From JAEUKA01 sp044228505 (lineage in GTDB: Bacteria > Myxococcota_A > Polyangia > Palsa-1104 > JAEUJZ01), in assembly GCA_044228505.1 (NCBI GenBank), contig JBGAUT010000004.1, positions 62,001 through 126,000 on the forward strand: a stretch of DNA of 64,000 nt, given 5' to 3'. How positions within the stretch are numbered: position 1 is the stretch's first letter; every line of letters starts with the position of its first letter. This document shows, piece by piece, positions 16,832-25,631 of the stretch. The notes under the pieces are model-generated. The model did not search any database, had not been told where the DNA came from, and saw only the letters and a program-made list of their open reading frames with translations. The position numbers were made by a program, and so were the translations under genes.

Positions 16832-17497
16832 TCAGCGACGACGGCGAAGCAGACCCAATGCAGCACCAAGCACCATCAAGCCCCCCGCCGAGGTCGCAGC
16901 GTGGCCCGGAAAGTTACACCCCGTCGCGGTGGTCCCGCCATCCATCGTGGGTGGTGTGGCCAAATCTGGTGCGGCCGACAGATCCGCCGTGTCTCCCATG
17001 TCGGCTGGCGTCGCCGATGCATTCATTTGGGCACACGAGAAATACAGCGATCCTGCTGCAGGTGCCGCTGGAGGACAGGGTAGCGTCTCGTTGGCAAGCA
17101 TGTGCTGAACCATCCGCAGCGTGCAGTTTGTGCAGTTGCCTGCAGGGAGCGTCACCGTGGTGGAATAAGGTCGCGGCAACGCGCCCACCGTGGTGTGCTT
17201 GACCGTCGCTAGGTTGGTGAAGGTGGCGTTGTTGTCGCTGGACCACTCCACTACGAAGCAGCCAGGGTGATTGACCGTCTCTTTCCAAGTCACCGTCATG
17301 GACTGACCCGGCGTGTACGCGTTCGGGCCGTTGACGGTCGGAGCCACTCCGCACGGGCCAGTCTTGTTGGCATCCGCCCCATCGCGAGACAGCGGATAGG
17401 TCAGTACTGCGTGCGCCGAGCTGTTCACGGCGATCCCCAAGCTGGTCAGGGTTGCGGTAAGGGTAAGGAGTCGAACGAGTGTACGGCGAAGTCTCAT
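16832..17497 (-). CDS. Secreted LPMO-like copper protein with MYXO-CTERM-like tail
   Basis: 221 residues from the ATG at 17497, which has AGAGAGG just upstream; the frame is open further but only this start gives a proper signal peptide (MRLRRTLVRLLTLTATLTSL). Cleavage after NSSA would leave His as residue 1 of the mature protein (HAVLTYPLSRDG), the hallmark of histidine-brace lytic polysaccharide monooxygenases. A second His in LRMVQHM could complete the brace. It resembles what I remember as the SCE4755 LPMO-like family, from memory. The C-terminus (GGLMVLGAALGLLRRRR) is a membrane span plus Arg cluster, as in the MYXO-CTERM surface-anchoring signal, preceded by a Cys (TGC). Role inferred: oxidative attack on polysaccharide. 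Confidence 0.72.
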   Translation of the reverse strand: MRLRRTLVRLLTLTATLTSLGIAVNSSAHAVLTYPLSRDGADANKTGPCGVAPTVNGPNAYTPGQSMTVTWKETVNHPGCFVVEWSSDNNATFTNLATVKHTTVGALPRPYSTTVTLPAGNCTNCTLRMVQHMLANETLPCPPAAPAAGSLYFSCAQMNASATPADMGDTADLSAAPDLATPPTMDGGTTATGCNFPGHAATSAGGLMVLGAALGLLRRRR

Positions 17498-17603
17498 CTG
17501 AACCTCTCTGGTATTGGTTAAGAAAACAATGGAACCGGACACACACTTTATCGGGTATGTAACGTCCGCAAAAGCACCATGATGCAAGCCAAGGAGTGCG
17601 GTG

Positions 17604-18206
17604 ATGGCTGTGTTCATACATCCGACCGCTGACGTCTCGGCGCGGGCTCGGCTCGCGGATGGCGTGCGCGTCTGGAATCAAGCACAGATTCGGGAAGATG
17701 CCGTCGTTGGAAAGGACACCTTGATCGGCAAGGACGCCTATCTCGATGCCGGCGTCCACGTCGGAGCGCGCTGCAAGATCCAAAATGGCGTCTACCTGTA
17801 TCATGGCGTCACCGTCGAAGACGGCGTGTTTCTCGGGCCTCGCGTTACCACCACCAACGATCTCACGCCACGAGCGATATTCCCCGATGGAAAACAGCGG
17901 GGTCCGAGTGACTTTCGAGTCACTCCCACCAGAATCTGCGAAGGTGCGGCGATTGGAGCCGGAGCGATCCTGGTCTGTGGGATTACCGTCGGTAAGTTTG
18001 CGATGGTCGCAGCGGGTGCGGTGGTGACAAGGGATGTTCCGGCCTATGGTCTTTCGCGCGGAAATCCAGCACGGGTCGTCGGTGTGGTCTGTGCGTGTGG
18101 GGCCAAGCTAGGCGGTGAAACAACGGAGCAGCTCGCTCGCTGTCCAAGCTGCGATGCCCGCGTTGCCGAGGAAGCGCTCGCGCTGTATCGACAGCTTAGT
18201 AAGTAG
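17604..18206 (+). CDS. Left-handed beta-helix acyltransferase with C-terminal zinc-ribbon-like Cys pairs
   Basis: About 200 residues. AAGGAG at 17591-17596 favours the ATG at 17604 over the GTG at 17601. Hexapeptide repeats run through the first 150 residues (VGKDTLIGKDAYLDAGVHVG, VTVEDGVFLGPRV and IGAGAILVCGITVGKFAMV). Overall it resembles sugar N-acetyltransferases of the WbpD/FdtC type that act on nucleotide-linked amino sugars for surface polysaccharide. After the helix, CACGAKLG and CPSCDAR form two CxxC-type pairs, a likely zinc ribbon. It is divergent from the LPMO-like gene and converges on the PilZ-like gene with an 11-base overlap. Acceptor unknown. Confidence 0.82.
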   Translation: MAVFIHPTADVSARARLADGVRVWNQAQIREDAVVGKDTLIGKDAYLDAGVHVGARCKIQNGVYLYHGVTVEDGVFLGPRVTTTNDLTPRAIFPDGKQRGPSDFRVTPTRICEGAAIGAGAILVCGITVGKFAMVAAGAVVTRDVPAYGLSRGNPARVVGVVCACGAKLGGETTEQLARCPSCDARVAEEALALYRQLSK

Positions 18207-18519
18207 CCGCGGCCAGAACTTGGTCGAGGTAGCGACGCAGCAGCTCTTGGCCGTTGCCTTCCACAGTGGCGAGCTGGACGCCAAGATCGGCAGGCTCACT
18301 GCGGTTGCGAAACAGCACTCGACCGGTGGCCCGCACCGATGAACGCAGTGCGGGCAGATGAACCACCAAATCGACCTCGCTACCGATGCCTGGCGGCTCA
18401 CTACAGGCGAACGTGATGGTGCTTGGCGACAGCCCAATCACATCGTGTGGCTCATCGGAGCCAGGGGTTTCCAGGCGGGCGGTCACTTCGAAGCGGGGAC
18501 GAGTGCTCGGTTGCGTCAT
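18196..18519 (-). CDS. PilZ-domain-like protein
   Basis: 107 residues forming a single beta-rich domain that matches PilZ in length and pattern (SEVDLVVHLPALRSSVRATG then VLFRNRSEPADLGVQL). PilZ domains bind cyclic di-GMP through RxxxR and D/NxSxxG; here neither is clear, since the second reads GLSPSTITF. It could be a non-binding PilZ or a divergent relative. A promoter-like pair lies at 18567-18596 and AGGA precedes the ATG. Cytoplasmic. Confidence 0.6.
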   Translation of the reverse strand: MTQPSTRPRFEVTARLETPGSDEPHDVIGLSPSTITFACSEPPGIGSEVDLVVHLPALRSSVRATGRVLFRNRSEPADLGVQLATVEGNGQELLRRYLDQVLAAATY

Positions 18520-18566
18520 GGTGTCCTGGGGGCCGCAGTCTCAAATAGTGGGCCGCCCAAAATCGT

Positions 18567-18596
18567 AACATAAAGCACTCAATTTAATTCAATCAA
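18567..18596 (-). promoter_or_regulatory. Putative promoter of the PilZ-like gene
   Basis: On the minus strand TTGATT (18596-18591) and TATGTT (18572-18567) are 18 bases apart in an AT-rich island. Each matches the consensus at four of six positions. Transcription would start near 18560, about 40 bases before the ATG. Confidence 0.4.
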
Positions 18597-18610
18597 TATT
18601 GGGAAGCTAA

Positions 18611-19909
18611 CTACATCCAGGACAAGGCAACTCCCAGCGCCCCAGCGATAAGAATGGCCGCAAACGCTCCGATCACCGGACGCGCCAAGCGCCCACCGCC
18701 AACGATCACCGCCATCGAGCCTTTGACAATGGTGTTGGCCGTAACCCCAATCACAATCGTCGTCACGGCGATCTGCGTCGCCAGACCGCCGCGAGCCAGG
18801 TTGGCCGTGGACAGCGTGATGGCATCCACATCGGTTGTGCCCGCAAACAGCGCGGCAACGTAGATGCCCTTGGTCCCGGCATAGTTTTGGGCCGCTTTGG
18901 CACCGAGCAGTACCAGCGCAAAAAGCAGCCCACTCTTCACCGCTGAGCCCAGCTCGAACGGGTTTTGGAACGTCACCTCTGATGAGGAAAGCGCACCAGA
19001 CTGCTTTCGCGAGCGACGATACAGCAGCAGGCTAGCCGCCATTCCGACGGCAAACATCGCGCCAATGGGCGGTAGAAGGGGTGCCACCAAGGGCCGATAG
19101 ACCACCGCAACCTCGAACAAGACCCTTGCCGACATGATTGTCGAAGCCAGGACAATCGCCAGCGCCGCCGCCGGGGCCAAGTCTTGATCCTTTTTGGCTC
19201 GACCCGCCGAGGCCAGTGTGACGGCCGTCGAGGAGATCAGTCCGCCAATGAGCGCCGTGACGGCCAAGCCTCGCCCCGGACCAAGCATTCGGATCGCCAC
19301 ATAACCAACGAAGCTCACCCCGGCGATGAGCGCGACCATCAGCCCGATGTTGAACGGATTGAGAACGTTGAGCGGCCCGAAGGTGGCGTTCGGCAACAGC
19401 GGCAGAATCAGCACCGCGATGATCAAGAACTTGAGCGTGGCGTACAGGTCATCCGATGAGACATGGCGGACGAGATTTTTTAGTCGCGGCTTCGACGACA
19501 AAAGCATGGTCACCACCACCGCGATGCCGAGCACAAAAATGACGCGTCGACTCTCCGGCAAAATCAGCGTGCGCGTCGCTCCCAAGGCACCAAGGAGAAA
19601 TGTGAGGAGCAGCGAAGCCTCGGTGGTCAGCCCACGATCCCGTTCCTTCCGAACGTCGTCGGCGTACGAGATCGTCACCAGCCCAAGCATGCCCAAGAAC
19701 GACAGCAGCGGAAAAAAGGACCAGGTGCCATGGCCAAGTAGCACCGATAACGCCCCGACCAGCGCAAACAGCGGATAGGTTCGAGCACCGCCGAGAAAGC
19801 CGATCTGTCCAGCGTCCGGGGACTGCGACTGTTCACGCTCGAAGCCGATCAGCAGTCCTGCAGCCAGTGCCACGCCAATCGAAATAAACGGCTCGTAGTC
19901 TTGCCACAT
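18611..19909 (-). CDS. MgtC/SapB-family membrane protein with DUF4010-type C-terminus
   Basis: 432 residues, mostly hydrophobic. The N-terminal third is MgtC/SapB-like (GVALAAGLLIGFEREQS, then FLGGARTYPLFALVGAL) with a cytoplasmic charged loop (YADDVRKERDRGLTTEASL). The remainder has about eight more spans and matches DUF4010 (LPNATFGPLNVLNPFNIGLM, KGIYVAALFAGTTDVDAITL). Function of the fused family is uncertain; MgtC proteins are linked to magnesium limitation and ATP synthase control in pathogens, but transferring that role here would be speculation. A strong GGGAGGGGG lies upstream of the ATG. Confidence 0.85.
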   Translation of the reverse strand: MWQDYEPFISIGVALAAGLLIGFEREQSQSPDAGQIGFLGGARTYPLFALVGALSVLLGHGTWSFFPLLSFLGMLGLVTISYADDVRKERDRGLTTEASLLLTFLLGALGATRTLILPESRRVIFVLGIAVVVTMLLSSKPRLKNLVRHVSSDDLYATLKFLIIAVLILPLLPNATFGPLNVLNPFNIGLMVALIAGVSFVGYVAIRMLGPGRGLAVTALIGGLISSTAVTLASAGRAKKDQDLAPAAALAIVLASTIMSARVLFEVAVVYRPLVAPLLPPIGAMFAVGMAASLLLYRRSRKQSGALSSSEVTFQNPFELGSAVKSGLLFALVLLGAKAAQNYAGTKGIYVAALFAGTTDVDAITLSTANLARGGLATQIAVTTIVIGVTANTIVKGSMAVIVGGGRLARPVIGAFAAILIAGALGVALSWM

Positions 19910-19951
19910 GCGGCCCCCTCCCGGCGCAGTGATGCGCTGGTCTAGCGTGAA

Positions 19952-21172
19952 TCATATCGTGGCGAGGAAGCCCTCGATGATCCGCTGCGTACGCTGCTGA
20001 AGCGGTGTCGGTGACAGTTCAAAGGCATGGGTTGCCAGCGGCACCTCGCACAGGTGGACACGACGGGCACCAGCGTCTTTGAGCCGCTGATAGAACGTCT
20101 GCGCCTCGACGATCGGAATCATCACATCGTGCTCACCGTGGATCAGCAGCAGCGGCGGTATTTCCGAAGACAGGTAGCTCACCGGCTGGGCTCGGCGGAA
20201 GACCTCGGCATGATCTCTATACCGACGACAGAAGACCAGTTCTTCGAACAGATAATGGGCGATCGGGTTCGGGTGGTGATCGAAAATACCGACAATATCC
20301 GACAGTCCGTAGAGGATCACCCCGGCGCGCACACTACAGTCTTTGTCCTCGAATCCAGGCTGCAGCGACCGATCGACCGCCGAGCAAGCGAGCATTGCCG
20401 CCAAGTGGCCTCCCGCCGAGTTGCCCATCGCGATTGCGTCGGGTGTACCTCCATACTCGGCAGCGTGCTCGCGCACCCACGCCACGGCCGCTTTGCAATC
20501 ATGGATGGCCGCCGGCAACGGAAAGCGCGGTGCGAGTCGATAGTTGACCGAGAACACCACGTAGCCCGCCGCAGCCAGATCAAACATCAGGAACGGCGAC
20601 TGCCGTTTTGTGCCAAGCACCCACGCACCACCGTGGACAAATAGGATGGAGGGCAGCGGTCTTGGCGGACGGGTCTTCGGGCGATAGACATCGAGCCGCA
20701 GTCGCACTCCGTCGACTTCGCGGTAGATCACGTCGCGAATCACCTCTACATGAGCCATGGCGCGGGTCCGCAACGACAGCGCCGGCCAGATGGACGGCGT
20801 ACGCCCCGCGATGCCGCCACCGTCCGGCCCGGTGTGCTCAGGGAACGGCTCTTCGTCGTCCAGAATCGGCTGTCCATCGAGCACCGGCAACACATGGCGA
20901 ATTCTCAGCAGGTAGCGAATCAGCAGCCCCCAAGACAACAAATGGACGCCCAGTCCCACGAGTCCGAGCGTCGACTGAAGCGCCCCAAATCGCGCAAACG
21001 CCAGGCTGAGCAGCAGCCCGAATGCAATAAGCTGCGGTACAAACAGCGCCACCAGCAAGAGCGGCACCGACGCAACCAACCCCAGCGTGTTTCCAAGCCA
21101 GCGAGGGCGGACCACACCAACAGCGTGAAACAAAAGAATCAGCGACAGTAAGAAGTACAGCGCGCCTAACAT
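19952..21172 (-). CDS. Membrane-anchored alpha/beta hydrolase (HSL/BD-FAE-like esterase)
   Basis: About 406 residues from ATG 21172, preceded by GAGGTA; an ATG three bases upstream or a GTG at 21220 are alternatives. Several hydrophobic spans open the protein (MLGALYFLLSLILLFHAVGV and following, to about 105). The hydrolase domain has HGGAW for the oxyanion hole, nucleophile Ser in AMGNSAGGHLA, Asp in HGEHDVMIP, and His in LATHAFELS. These define a serine esterase or lipase of the carboxylesterase/HSL type. It is probably membrane-bound. The GIY-YIG gene lies about 33 bases upstream on the same strand. Confidence 0.85.
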   Translation of the reverse strand: MLGALYFLLSLILLFHAVGVVRPRWLGNTLGLVASVPLLLVALFVPQLIAFGLLLSLAFARFGALQSTLGLVGLGVHLLSWGLLIRYLLRIRHVLPVLDGQPILDDEEPFPEHTGPDGGGIAGRTPSIWPALSLRTRAMAHVEVIRDVIYREVDGVRLRLDVYRPKTRPPRPLPSILFVHGGAWVLGTKRQSPFLMFDLAAAGYVVFSVNYRLAPRFPLPAAIHDCKAAVAWVREHAAEYGGTPDAIAMGNSAGGHLAAMLACSAVDRSLQPGFEDKDCSVRAGVILYGLSDIVGIFDHHPNPIAHYLFEELVFCRRYRDHAEVFRRAQPVSYLSSEIPPLLLIHGEHDVMIPIVEAQTFYQRLKDAGARRVHLCEVPLATHAFELSPTPLQQRTQRIIEGFLATI

Positions 21173-21204
21173 CATTACCTCGGAGGCTTGGTCTGGTGGA
21201 TGAG

Positions 21205-21516
21205 TTAAGTCATGCCACACAGCGCCAGCTTTTGGGGACGTGACAGCTTCTTTAGCGCAGCTTCACGACGGAGAGCGGCGCTACGATCGCTCACCGGCTC
21301 GCTGTAAACCAGCTCGACCGGCAGGCGCGAACGGGTGTACTTGGCGCTCCCTCGAGAATGAGCCAATAGCCGCCTCGAAAGCGCAGAGGTGCAGCCCGTA
21401 TAAAGCGTGCCATCTGCGCAGCGCAGCATGTAGACACACCAGCCCACAATCGACGTAAGTTCAACCGCGGATTCCGCGTCGGAAAGCGAGTGGGGGACGG
21501 CATCTCTGGCCTGCAT
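21205..21516 (-). CDS. GIY-YIG domain protein (UPF0213/YhbQ-like)
   Basis: 103 residues from the ATG at 21516; longer frames upstream would run antisense through the gene at 21536. It is a compact GIY-YIG domain: WCVYMLRCADGTLYTGCT replaces canonical GIY/YIG with VYM/YTG, followed by SRRLLAHSRGSAKYTRSR (catalytic Arg region) and a Glu near the end (REAALKKLSRPQK). Short single-domain members are thought to act as endonucleases in repair or DNA handling. Likely cytoplasmic. Confidence 0.85.
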   Translation of the reverse strand: MQARDAVPHSLSDAESAVELTSIVGWCVYMLRCADGTLYTGCTSALSRRLLAHSRGSAKYTRSRLPVELVYSEPVSDRSAALRREAALKKLSRPQKLALCGMT

Positions 21517-21535
21517 TGACGTTCGCACCGAGCGG

Positions 21536-21934
21536 ATGCTAGCGTGCTTGGCCCAGGGCATGCGAGTCGATACCGGAAGAAAGCTCTTTGCTGGCGTACG
21601 CGTTGATGGACGAATGCGCGAGCAGCTAGAAAAGTGTCCGCAGCGCGATCGTATGTACTTCGAATCCGACGACGGACGATATTTGCAGGTCTTGCGGAGC
21701 GGCAAAGACAGCTTCATCGGCAAGATCCTAGAGCCCGCCACCGAAGCCCGTGCGGTCGATGACATCCGCCGCAACGTGTGGTCACTACTGCAAAAGGTCT
21801 GTCCCGGTCGTCGCGACGAGGGCGAGATTCGGATTTACGCGCTCGATGCCGACGAGCCAACCTTTGTACGCAGCAGTCCGGCTCTATCCCGGGATCCCTA
21901 CAGCGGCGAAGCAGACGACGACGACTTCCGCTAG
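21536..21934 (+). CDS. Hypothetical protein with acidic tail
   Basis: Up to 132 residues. The ATG at 21536 and an in-frame ATG at 21560 (MRVDTGRKLF) are both possible; no clear ribosome binding site decides. I do not recognise the family. The middle is basic and amphipathic (RMREQLEKCPQRDRMYFESD), then GRYLQVLRSGKDSFIGKILE, and the end is acidic (GEADDDDFR). There is no signal peptide or membrane span. It is divergent from the GIY-YIG gene with about 19 bases between starts and converges on the HEAT-methyltransferase gene. The open frame and codon use suggest a real protein. Confidence 0.55.
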   Translation: MLACLAQGMRVDTGRKLFAGVRVDGRMREQLEKCPQRDRMYFESDDGRYLQVLRSGKDSFIGKILEPATEARAVDDIRRNVWSLLQKVCPGRRDEGEIRIYALDADEPTFVRSSPALSRDPYSGEADDDDFR

Positions 21935-21960
21935 CTGTCCGGCTGCGCACCCGGCAGCGG

Positions 21961-23586
21961 CTAACGCTTTCGCCACAGCTCCATCTGCGCCCAAAATCCG
22001 TTCATATCGACCGGGTACGCCGCCGATCGGGCCAGACCGAGTCGCTCCGCCAACAGGCTGGTTTGATTCGGCATCGGGTTGAGCCAGCACAGCCGTCCTC
22101 CCGGAGGGAGCTTGCGCGCAACGTGGGTCACAAAGCGAATCATCAGCGGCTCTAGCTCGCCACGACAAACGCGACGGCCCATTGGCGGATTGCTGATCAC
22201 ACAGGTCACACCACTTGGCCACAGTGAAAGTGCATCTCCACACAGCAGCTCGACACGAGCCGCCGCTGCCTCGGTGTTGGCACGGGCTGTGGCCAGCGCA
22301 GCCGGTTCTCGATCACTGCCGATAAGTCTCACTCCGGGTGACAGTTTGGAAACCTCGCACAGCTCGCCACCGGAACCCACGAACGGATCCCACACCACGT
22401 CTAAAGCCCGTGGCGAAAGCAGTCGCGCCAAGGCGGCTGCCAGCGTGGGCTGAGAGGCCGCCGCCACCATCTTGTGCCGATACGCAAAGCGCGGATCGAC
22501 CAGTTGCTTGGGCAGCAGCGACAGCCCGACCGCACGCTCATCCCGCACCAAAAGCTCAAACTGCCACGGGCTATCCGTCGGATCATTTACCAGACAGGGG
22601 AGGCGCTCACTCACCTGCTGGGCCAACTTGTGCAGAAAACTGCGACGAGGACCGGCCCCAATCAACTCCCAACGATATCGCAGCGACCCATCGGTCAGCG
22701 TTCGCAACAGCGTCTCGACACCGGGCTTCGACAGCGCCGACGCTATCTCGGTGATCATCCGCACATCGGCCAGATCGAAGGGCTGCAAAGGCAGCGGGAA
22801 CGCCAGATCGACAAACGTCCGCAGCGCAAACAGCTCCCCAAGTGGTCGCGACCAAGGAATGGTGATGCGACTCGGTTCACCCAGGGTCTTCGACCGCTCG
22901 ATGGAAAGCGGGGTGATGCCTGCCCGCTGTAACTCGATGAGCAGAATCGGTTCGACCCCCGCCCGCAGCCGCAGCGTCACCGGCCATTCCGCGTTTAGCG
23001 CGGCGGTGGCACGAATTCTCGACTCGACAGAAGGAGCCTCGGCACGCTGAACCGTGCGCGAAAGCCGCTGCATGGCTTTATCGATTACCGTCGACAACAC
23101 CGGCTGATCGCTCGGTTGAGCCACCGATTTGAGCAGCGTCAACGATGCAAGACCACCTATCTTTCCCAGTGCTTCGACAATTGCGCGACGGTCTGCGGAT
23201 TCAGTCCAATACGGCCACAATTCGATCAATCGCGACTCGGTAACCAGCGACGGCACAGGCAATTTCCCGAGCGCAATCACCGCTGCCCGCGCCACCTTGC
23301 GATCCGGGTCGAGCAGCAGACCGAGTAGTGGTGACGGATCTTCCACGGCTGTCTCGACGACGAGTCGACCGAGCAGCGGAACTAGCTCGGGCCGGGCCCG
23401 ATCGGGGGCCGATGCCAACGCTCGTTCCAGCGCCGGAATCGCGGGCTTGCCCACGCGCAGCAGTGCCACCGTCACCGCCTGGGGCGTCGCCAGCCCACGC
23501 ACAATAAGATCCACCACCGCCTCGCAGTCGCGCACCCTCGGGGTATACGACGGCGAAAGAATCGCATTCTGAAGGGCTGGCTGCAT
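21961..23586 (-). CDS. HEAT-repeat protein fused to a class I methyltransferase
   Basis: 541 residues. The first half (about 1-190) has HEAT-like helical repeats (VGKPAIPALERALASAPDRA, VARAAVIALGKLPVPSLV). The C-terminal half is a Rossmann methyltransferase: DVVWDPFVGSGGELCEVSKL for SAM binding, LIGSDREPAAL for the acidic ribose contact, and VISNPPMGRRV, the NPP[Y/F/M] signature of N-methylating nucleic acid or protein enzymes such as UPF0020/TrmN-like enzymes. Target nucleic acid or protein is not evident. It is the last gene of a cluster with the TonB-like and FHA-GGDEF genes, nine bases downstream of the former. Confidence 0.82.
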   Translation of the reverse strand: MQPALQNAILSPSYTPRVRDCEAVVDLIVRGLATPQAVTVALLRVGKPAIPALERALASAPDRARPELVPLLGRLVVETAVEDPSPLLGLLLDPDRKVARAAVIALGKLPVPSLVTESRLIELWPYWTESADRRAIVEALGKIGGLASLTLLKSVAQPSDQPVLSTVIDKAMQRLSRTVQRAEAPSVESRIRATAALNAEWPVTLRLRAGVEPILLIELQRAGITPLSIERSKTLGEPSRITIPWSRPLGELFALRTFVDLAFPLPLQPFDLADVRMITEIASALSKPGVETLLRTLTDGSLRYRWELIGAGPRRSFLHKLAQQVSERLPCLVNDPTDSPWQFELLVRDERAVGLSLLPKQLVDPRFAYRHKMVAAASQPTLAAALARLLSPRALDVVWDPFVGSGGELCEVSKLSPGVRLIGSDREPAALATARANTEAAAARVELLCGDALSLWPSGVTCVISNPPMGRRVCRGELEPLMIRFVTHVARKLPPGGRLCWLNPMPNQTSLLAERLGLARSAAYPVDMNGFWAQMELWRKR

Positions 23587-23595
23587 GAAAGGTAA

Positions 23596-24732
23596 CTAGT
23601 ACTTGTTCACTCGGAACGACGTGTGACCGGAAATCTGTACCACGAACCCGAACTGAAAACGGATCATCCCGTCGGGTTCGGCGAGCTGCTCGGGTGGATT
23701 GGAAAATGGCTGGGCCCGTCGGAACGCACTCATTGCCTCTTCATCCAAAAACTCGACCCCCGACGACTTCACCACGCTCACATCAGCTACTTTTCCGTCG
23801 AGAGCAAGTGTAACCCGCAGCATCGTGACGCGATCCTTGGCCCCGTAGATATTGCCGCTGGGATCGTGACGCGACAGAAGCTGATCGGGATGCCATTCCT
23901 CTCGCACCTGGCTCTTCATGCGGTTAAAAAACGCCGCAAACTTCCACTTCTTCGAGTTCAGCGCCGTCGCGTCTCCATCATCGAGATCGCCCAAATAGTC
24001 GGGCGAGCCACTGCCTTGGCCTAACGCTCGCTGCAGCGACTCTTGGGACGGCGTCAGCCGCAGTGGACCCTGGCCAGGTAGCGTCTGAGCACCGACACGC
24101 TCACTTGGGGAAGCAGCCCCTTGGCCGGCAGCGTGGGCAAGCGTTCCATCGGGCCCCAGGGAGCGAACTTCCGTCGCCGGACCGATCGGCCCCGGCACCT
24201 TGTCACCACTTGGACCGCGCAACGCGACCAGACTGCTCTTTGGTGGGGTCGCCCGAGGGTCACCCGGTAACAGCTTGCTTGGCGGCATCGGCGCAATCGC
24301 GGGCGTCGGCGGCTGCGGTGCCACTTGCGCACCAGCCTTGTCGCGGCCGACCTGCCCCTTCATCTCTCGCAGCACCGAGCTGTCGTATTCCGACACAAAC
24401 TTGGCCTGATCAGGCCGTTGCTCGATGGCGGGCTGGGCAATGTCGACCACCTGGCCACGCGGGTCTTTTTGCTCCCGCTCTTTCTGATCTTTTTTGTCTC
24501 GCTCACTTTGAGACGGCGGCTGATCAACCTCATCGACCAGCGACTCCACTTGGAGTGGCTCGCTGTCACCCTCGCGCTCCGGCATCTCATTGATGATAAG
24601 AGGTGCTCTCAACGACGGAGACAGCACGCCCGCCCACGCCAAATAGCCGAACGTCAAACCGTGAACGCAAAGAGCCAGCGCCGATGAAACGGCATAGCGA
24701 ACCAAGCGAGAGCGGCGAGCTCGAGTAGTCAC
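23596..24732 (-). CDS. TonB-like energy-transducing protein
   Basis: 378 residues from a GTG at 24732. An N-terminal membrane anchor (about 12-35, YAVSSALALCVHGLTFGYLA) is followed by a long Pro/Gln/Glu-rich periplasmic linker (about 40-265), then a C-terminal domain (KFAAFFNRMKSQVREEWHPD, TMLRVTLALDGKVADVSVVK and SFRVNKY) matching TonB family/AgmX folds. TonB proteins link the ExbBD proton channel to outer-membrane receptors; no exbBD is in the window. The anchor lacks the classic SxxxH motif in clear form, so receptor coupling is inferred. Confidence 0.78.
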   Translation of the reverse strand: MTTRARRSRLVRYAVSSALALCVHGLTFGYLAWAGVLSPSLRAPLIINEMPEREGDSEPLQVESLVDEVDQPPSQSERDKKDQKEREQKDPRGQVVDIAQPAIEQRPDQAKFVSEYDSSVLREMKGQVGRDKAGAQVAPQPPTPAIAPMPPSKLLPGDPRATPPKSSLVALRGPSGDKVPGPIGPATEVRSLGPDGTLAHAAGQGAASPSERVGAQTLPGQGPLRLTPSQESLQRALGQGSGSPDYLGDLDDGDATALNSKKWKFAAFFNRMKSQVREEWHPDQLLSRHDPSGNIYGAKDRVTMLRVTLALDGKVADVSVVKSSGVEFLDEEAMSAFRRAQPFSNPPEQLAEPDGMIRFQFGFVVQISGHTSFRVNKY

Positions 24733-24750
24733 AGGTCGACAACGCGAAGT

Positions 24751-25623
24751 TTAGCTTACGACCCGATTTCTACCTTGCTTCTTGCCGCGCTGCACGACCT
24801 CTTGCGACTGACGAAGGAGTTGAACGGTGTCACCGTCGGGAGCCAGCGTCACGACCCCCACCGTCGCGGTGACAGAGAGCTGATCGCCTTCGAACAGGAA
24901 GCTTTCGCCGCTCGTAGCAAGGCGAATTTCTTCCGCTCGATTCTGTGCCGCGCTCAGGTTTGACTCGGGCAGCAGCAACAAAAACTGCGTACCTTCGTAT
25001 CGACACAGCAGCTCAAAGCGCTCGCACTTTTTGCGAATGCGACGCGCCAGCTCTTTGATGACAAAATCGCCCGACAGGTGTCCGTAGTTGTCGTTCACCT
25101 GTTTGATGTGATCGATGTCGATCGCCAGCAGCGACAGAGGCCGATGCAGTTTGTTCGCCCGCCCGACCTCACGCTCTGTGGCCTCGACGAAGGCTCGTCG
25201 GCTGAGTGCGTGGGTCAGACCATCTCGAACCGCGATTTGGTACAATTCATCGAGAAGCAGCGTCTCAATGTTGCTCCCGGCCAGATACCGAAAGATCGCA
25301 CTGCCGACCTTCAGCTGATCTCCCGAGGTCAGTTTGTGCTCCCGAATCGGCACATCATTGACGTAGCTACCATTGGTCGACTGGAGATCTTGGACCTGCC
25401 AGCCCCCCCCTTCGAGCTTCGATAGCCGTGCATGCCGACGAGAGACCGAGTCGCGATCGACCTGGATATGAGCGTCGCTGCTCCGTCCGATGATCAGCTC
25501 TTCTCCATCGAGGATGAACCGTCGACCCGTCTCGGGAGCTTCCAGCGCACCAGCATACGAGAGCAGCAGCAGTGGGCCGTGACTCGATTCGACGCGGTTC
25601 TTTCGAGACTTGTCTTGGTCCAT
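24751..25623 (-). CDS. FHA-GGDEF protein with degenerate active site
   Basis: 290 residues. The FHA domain (about 33-110) keeps the phosphopeptide-binding residues: Arg in LIIGRSSDAHIQ, SRRHARL and STNGSYVNDVPI. The GGDEF domain (about 130-285) is complete in length with the DIDHIKQVNDNYGHLSGDFV segment, but the signature is YEGTQF where active enzymes have GGDEF or GGEEF. It therefore probably lacks diguanylate cyclase activity and may bind c-di-GMP or GTP, or act as a scaffold. FHA binding of phosphothreonine fits the kinase-rich neighbourhood. It sits in the five-gene cluster ending at 21961. Confidence 0.88.
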   Translation of the reverse strand: MDQDKSRKNRVESSHGPLLLLSYAGALEAPETGRRFILDGEELIIGRSSDAHIQVDRDSVSRRHARLSKLEGGGWQVQDLQSTNGSYVNDVPIREHKLTSGDQLKVGSAIFRYLAGSNIETLLLDELYQIAVRDGLTHALSRRAFVEATEREVGRANKLHRPLSLLAIDIDHIKQVNDNYGHLSGDFVIKELARRIRKKCERFELLCRYEGTQFLLLLPESNLSAAQNRAEEIRLATSGESFLFEGDQLSVTATVGVVTLAPDGDTVQLLRQSQEVVQRGKKQGRNRVVS

Positions 25624-25631
25624 AGAGCGAC

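Noticed and set aside
21517..21774. Longer GIY-YIG protein start at 21774.
   Set aside because: The extension is unlike the family and runs antisense through the unknown gene at 21536-21934.
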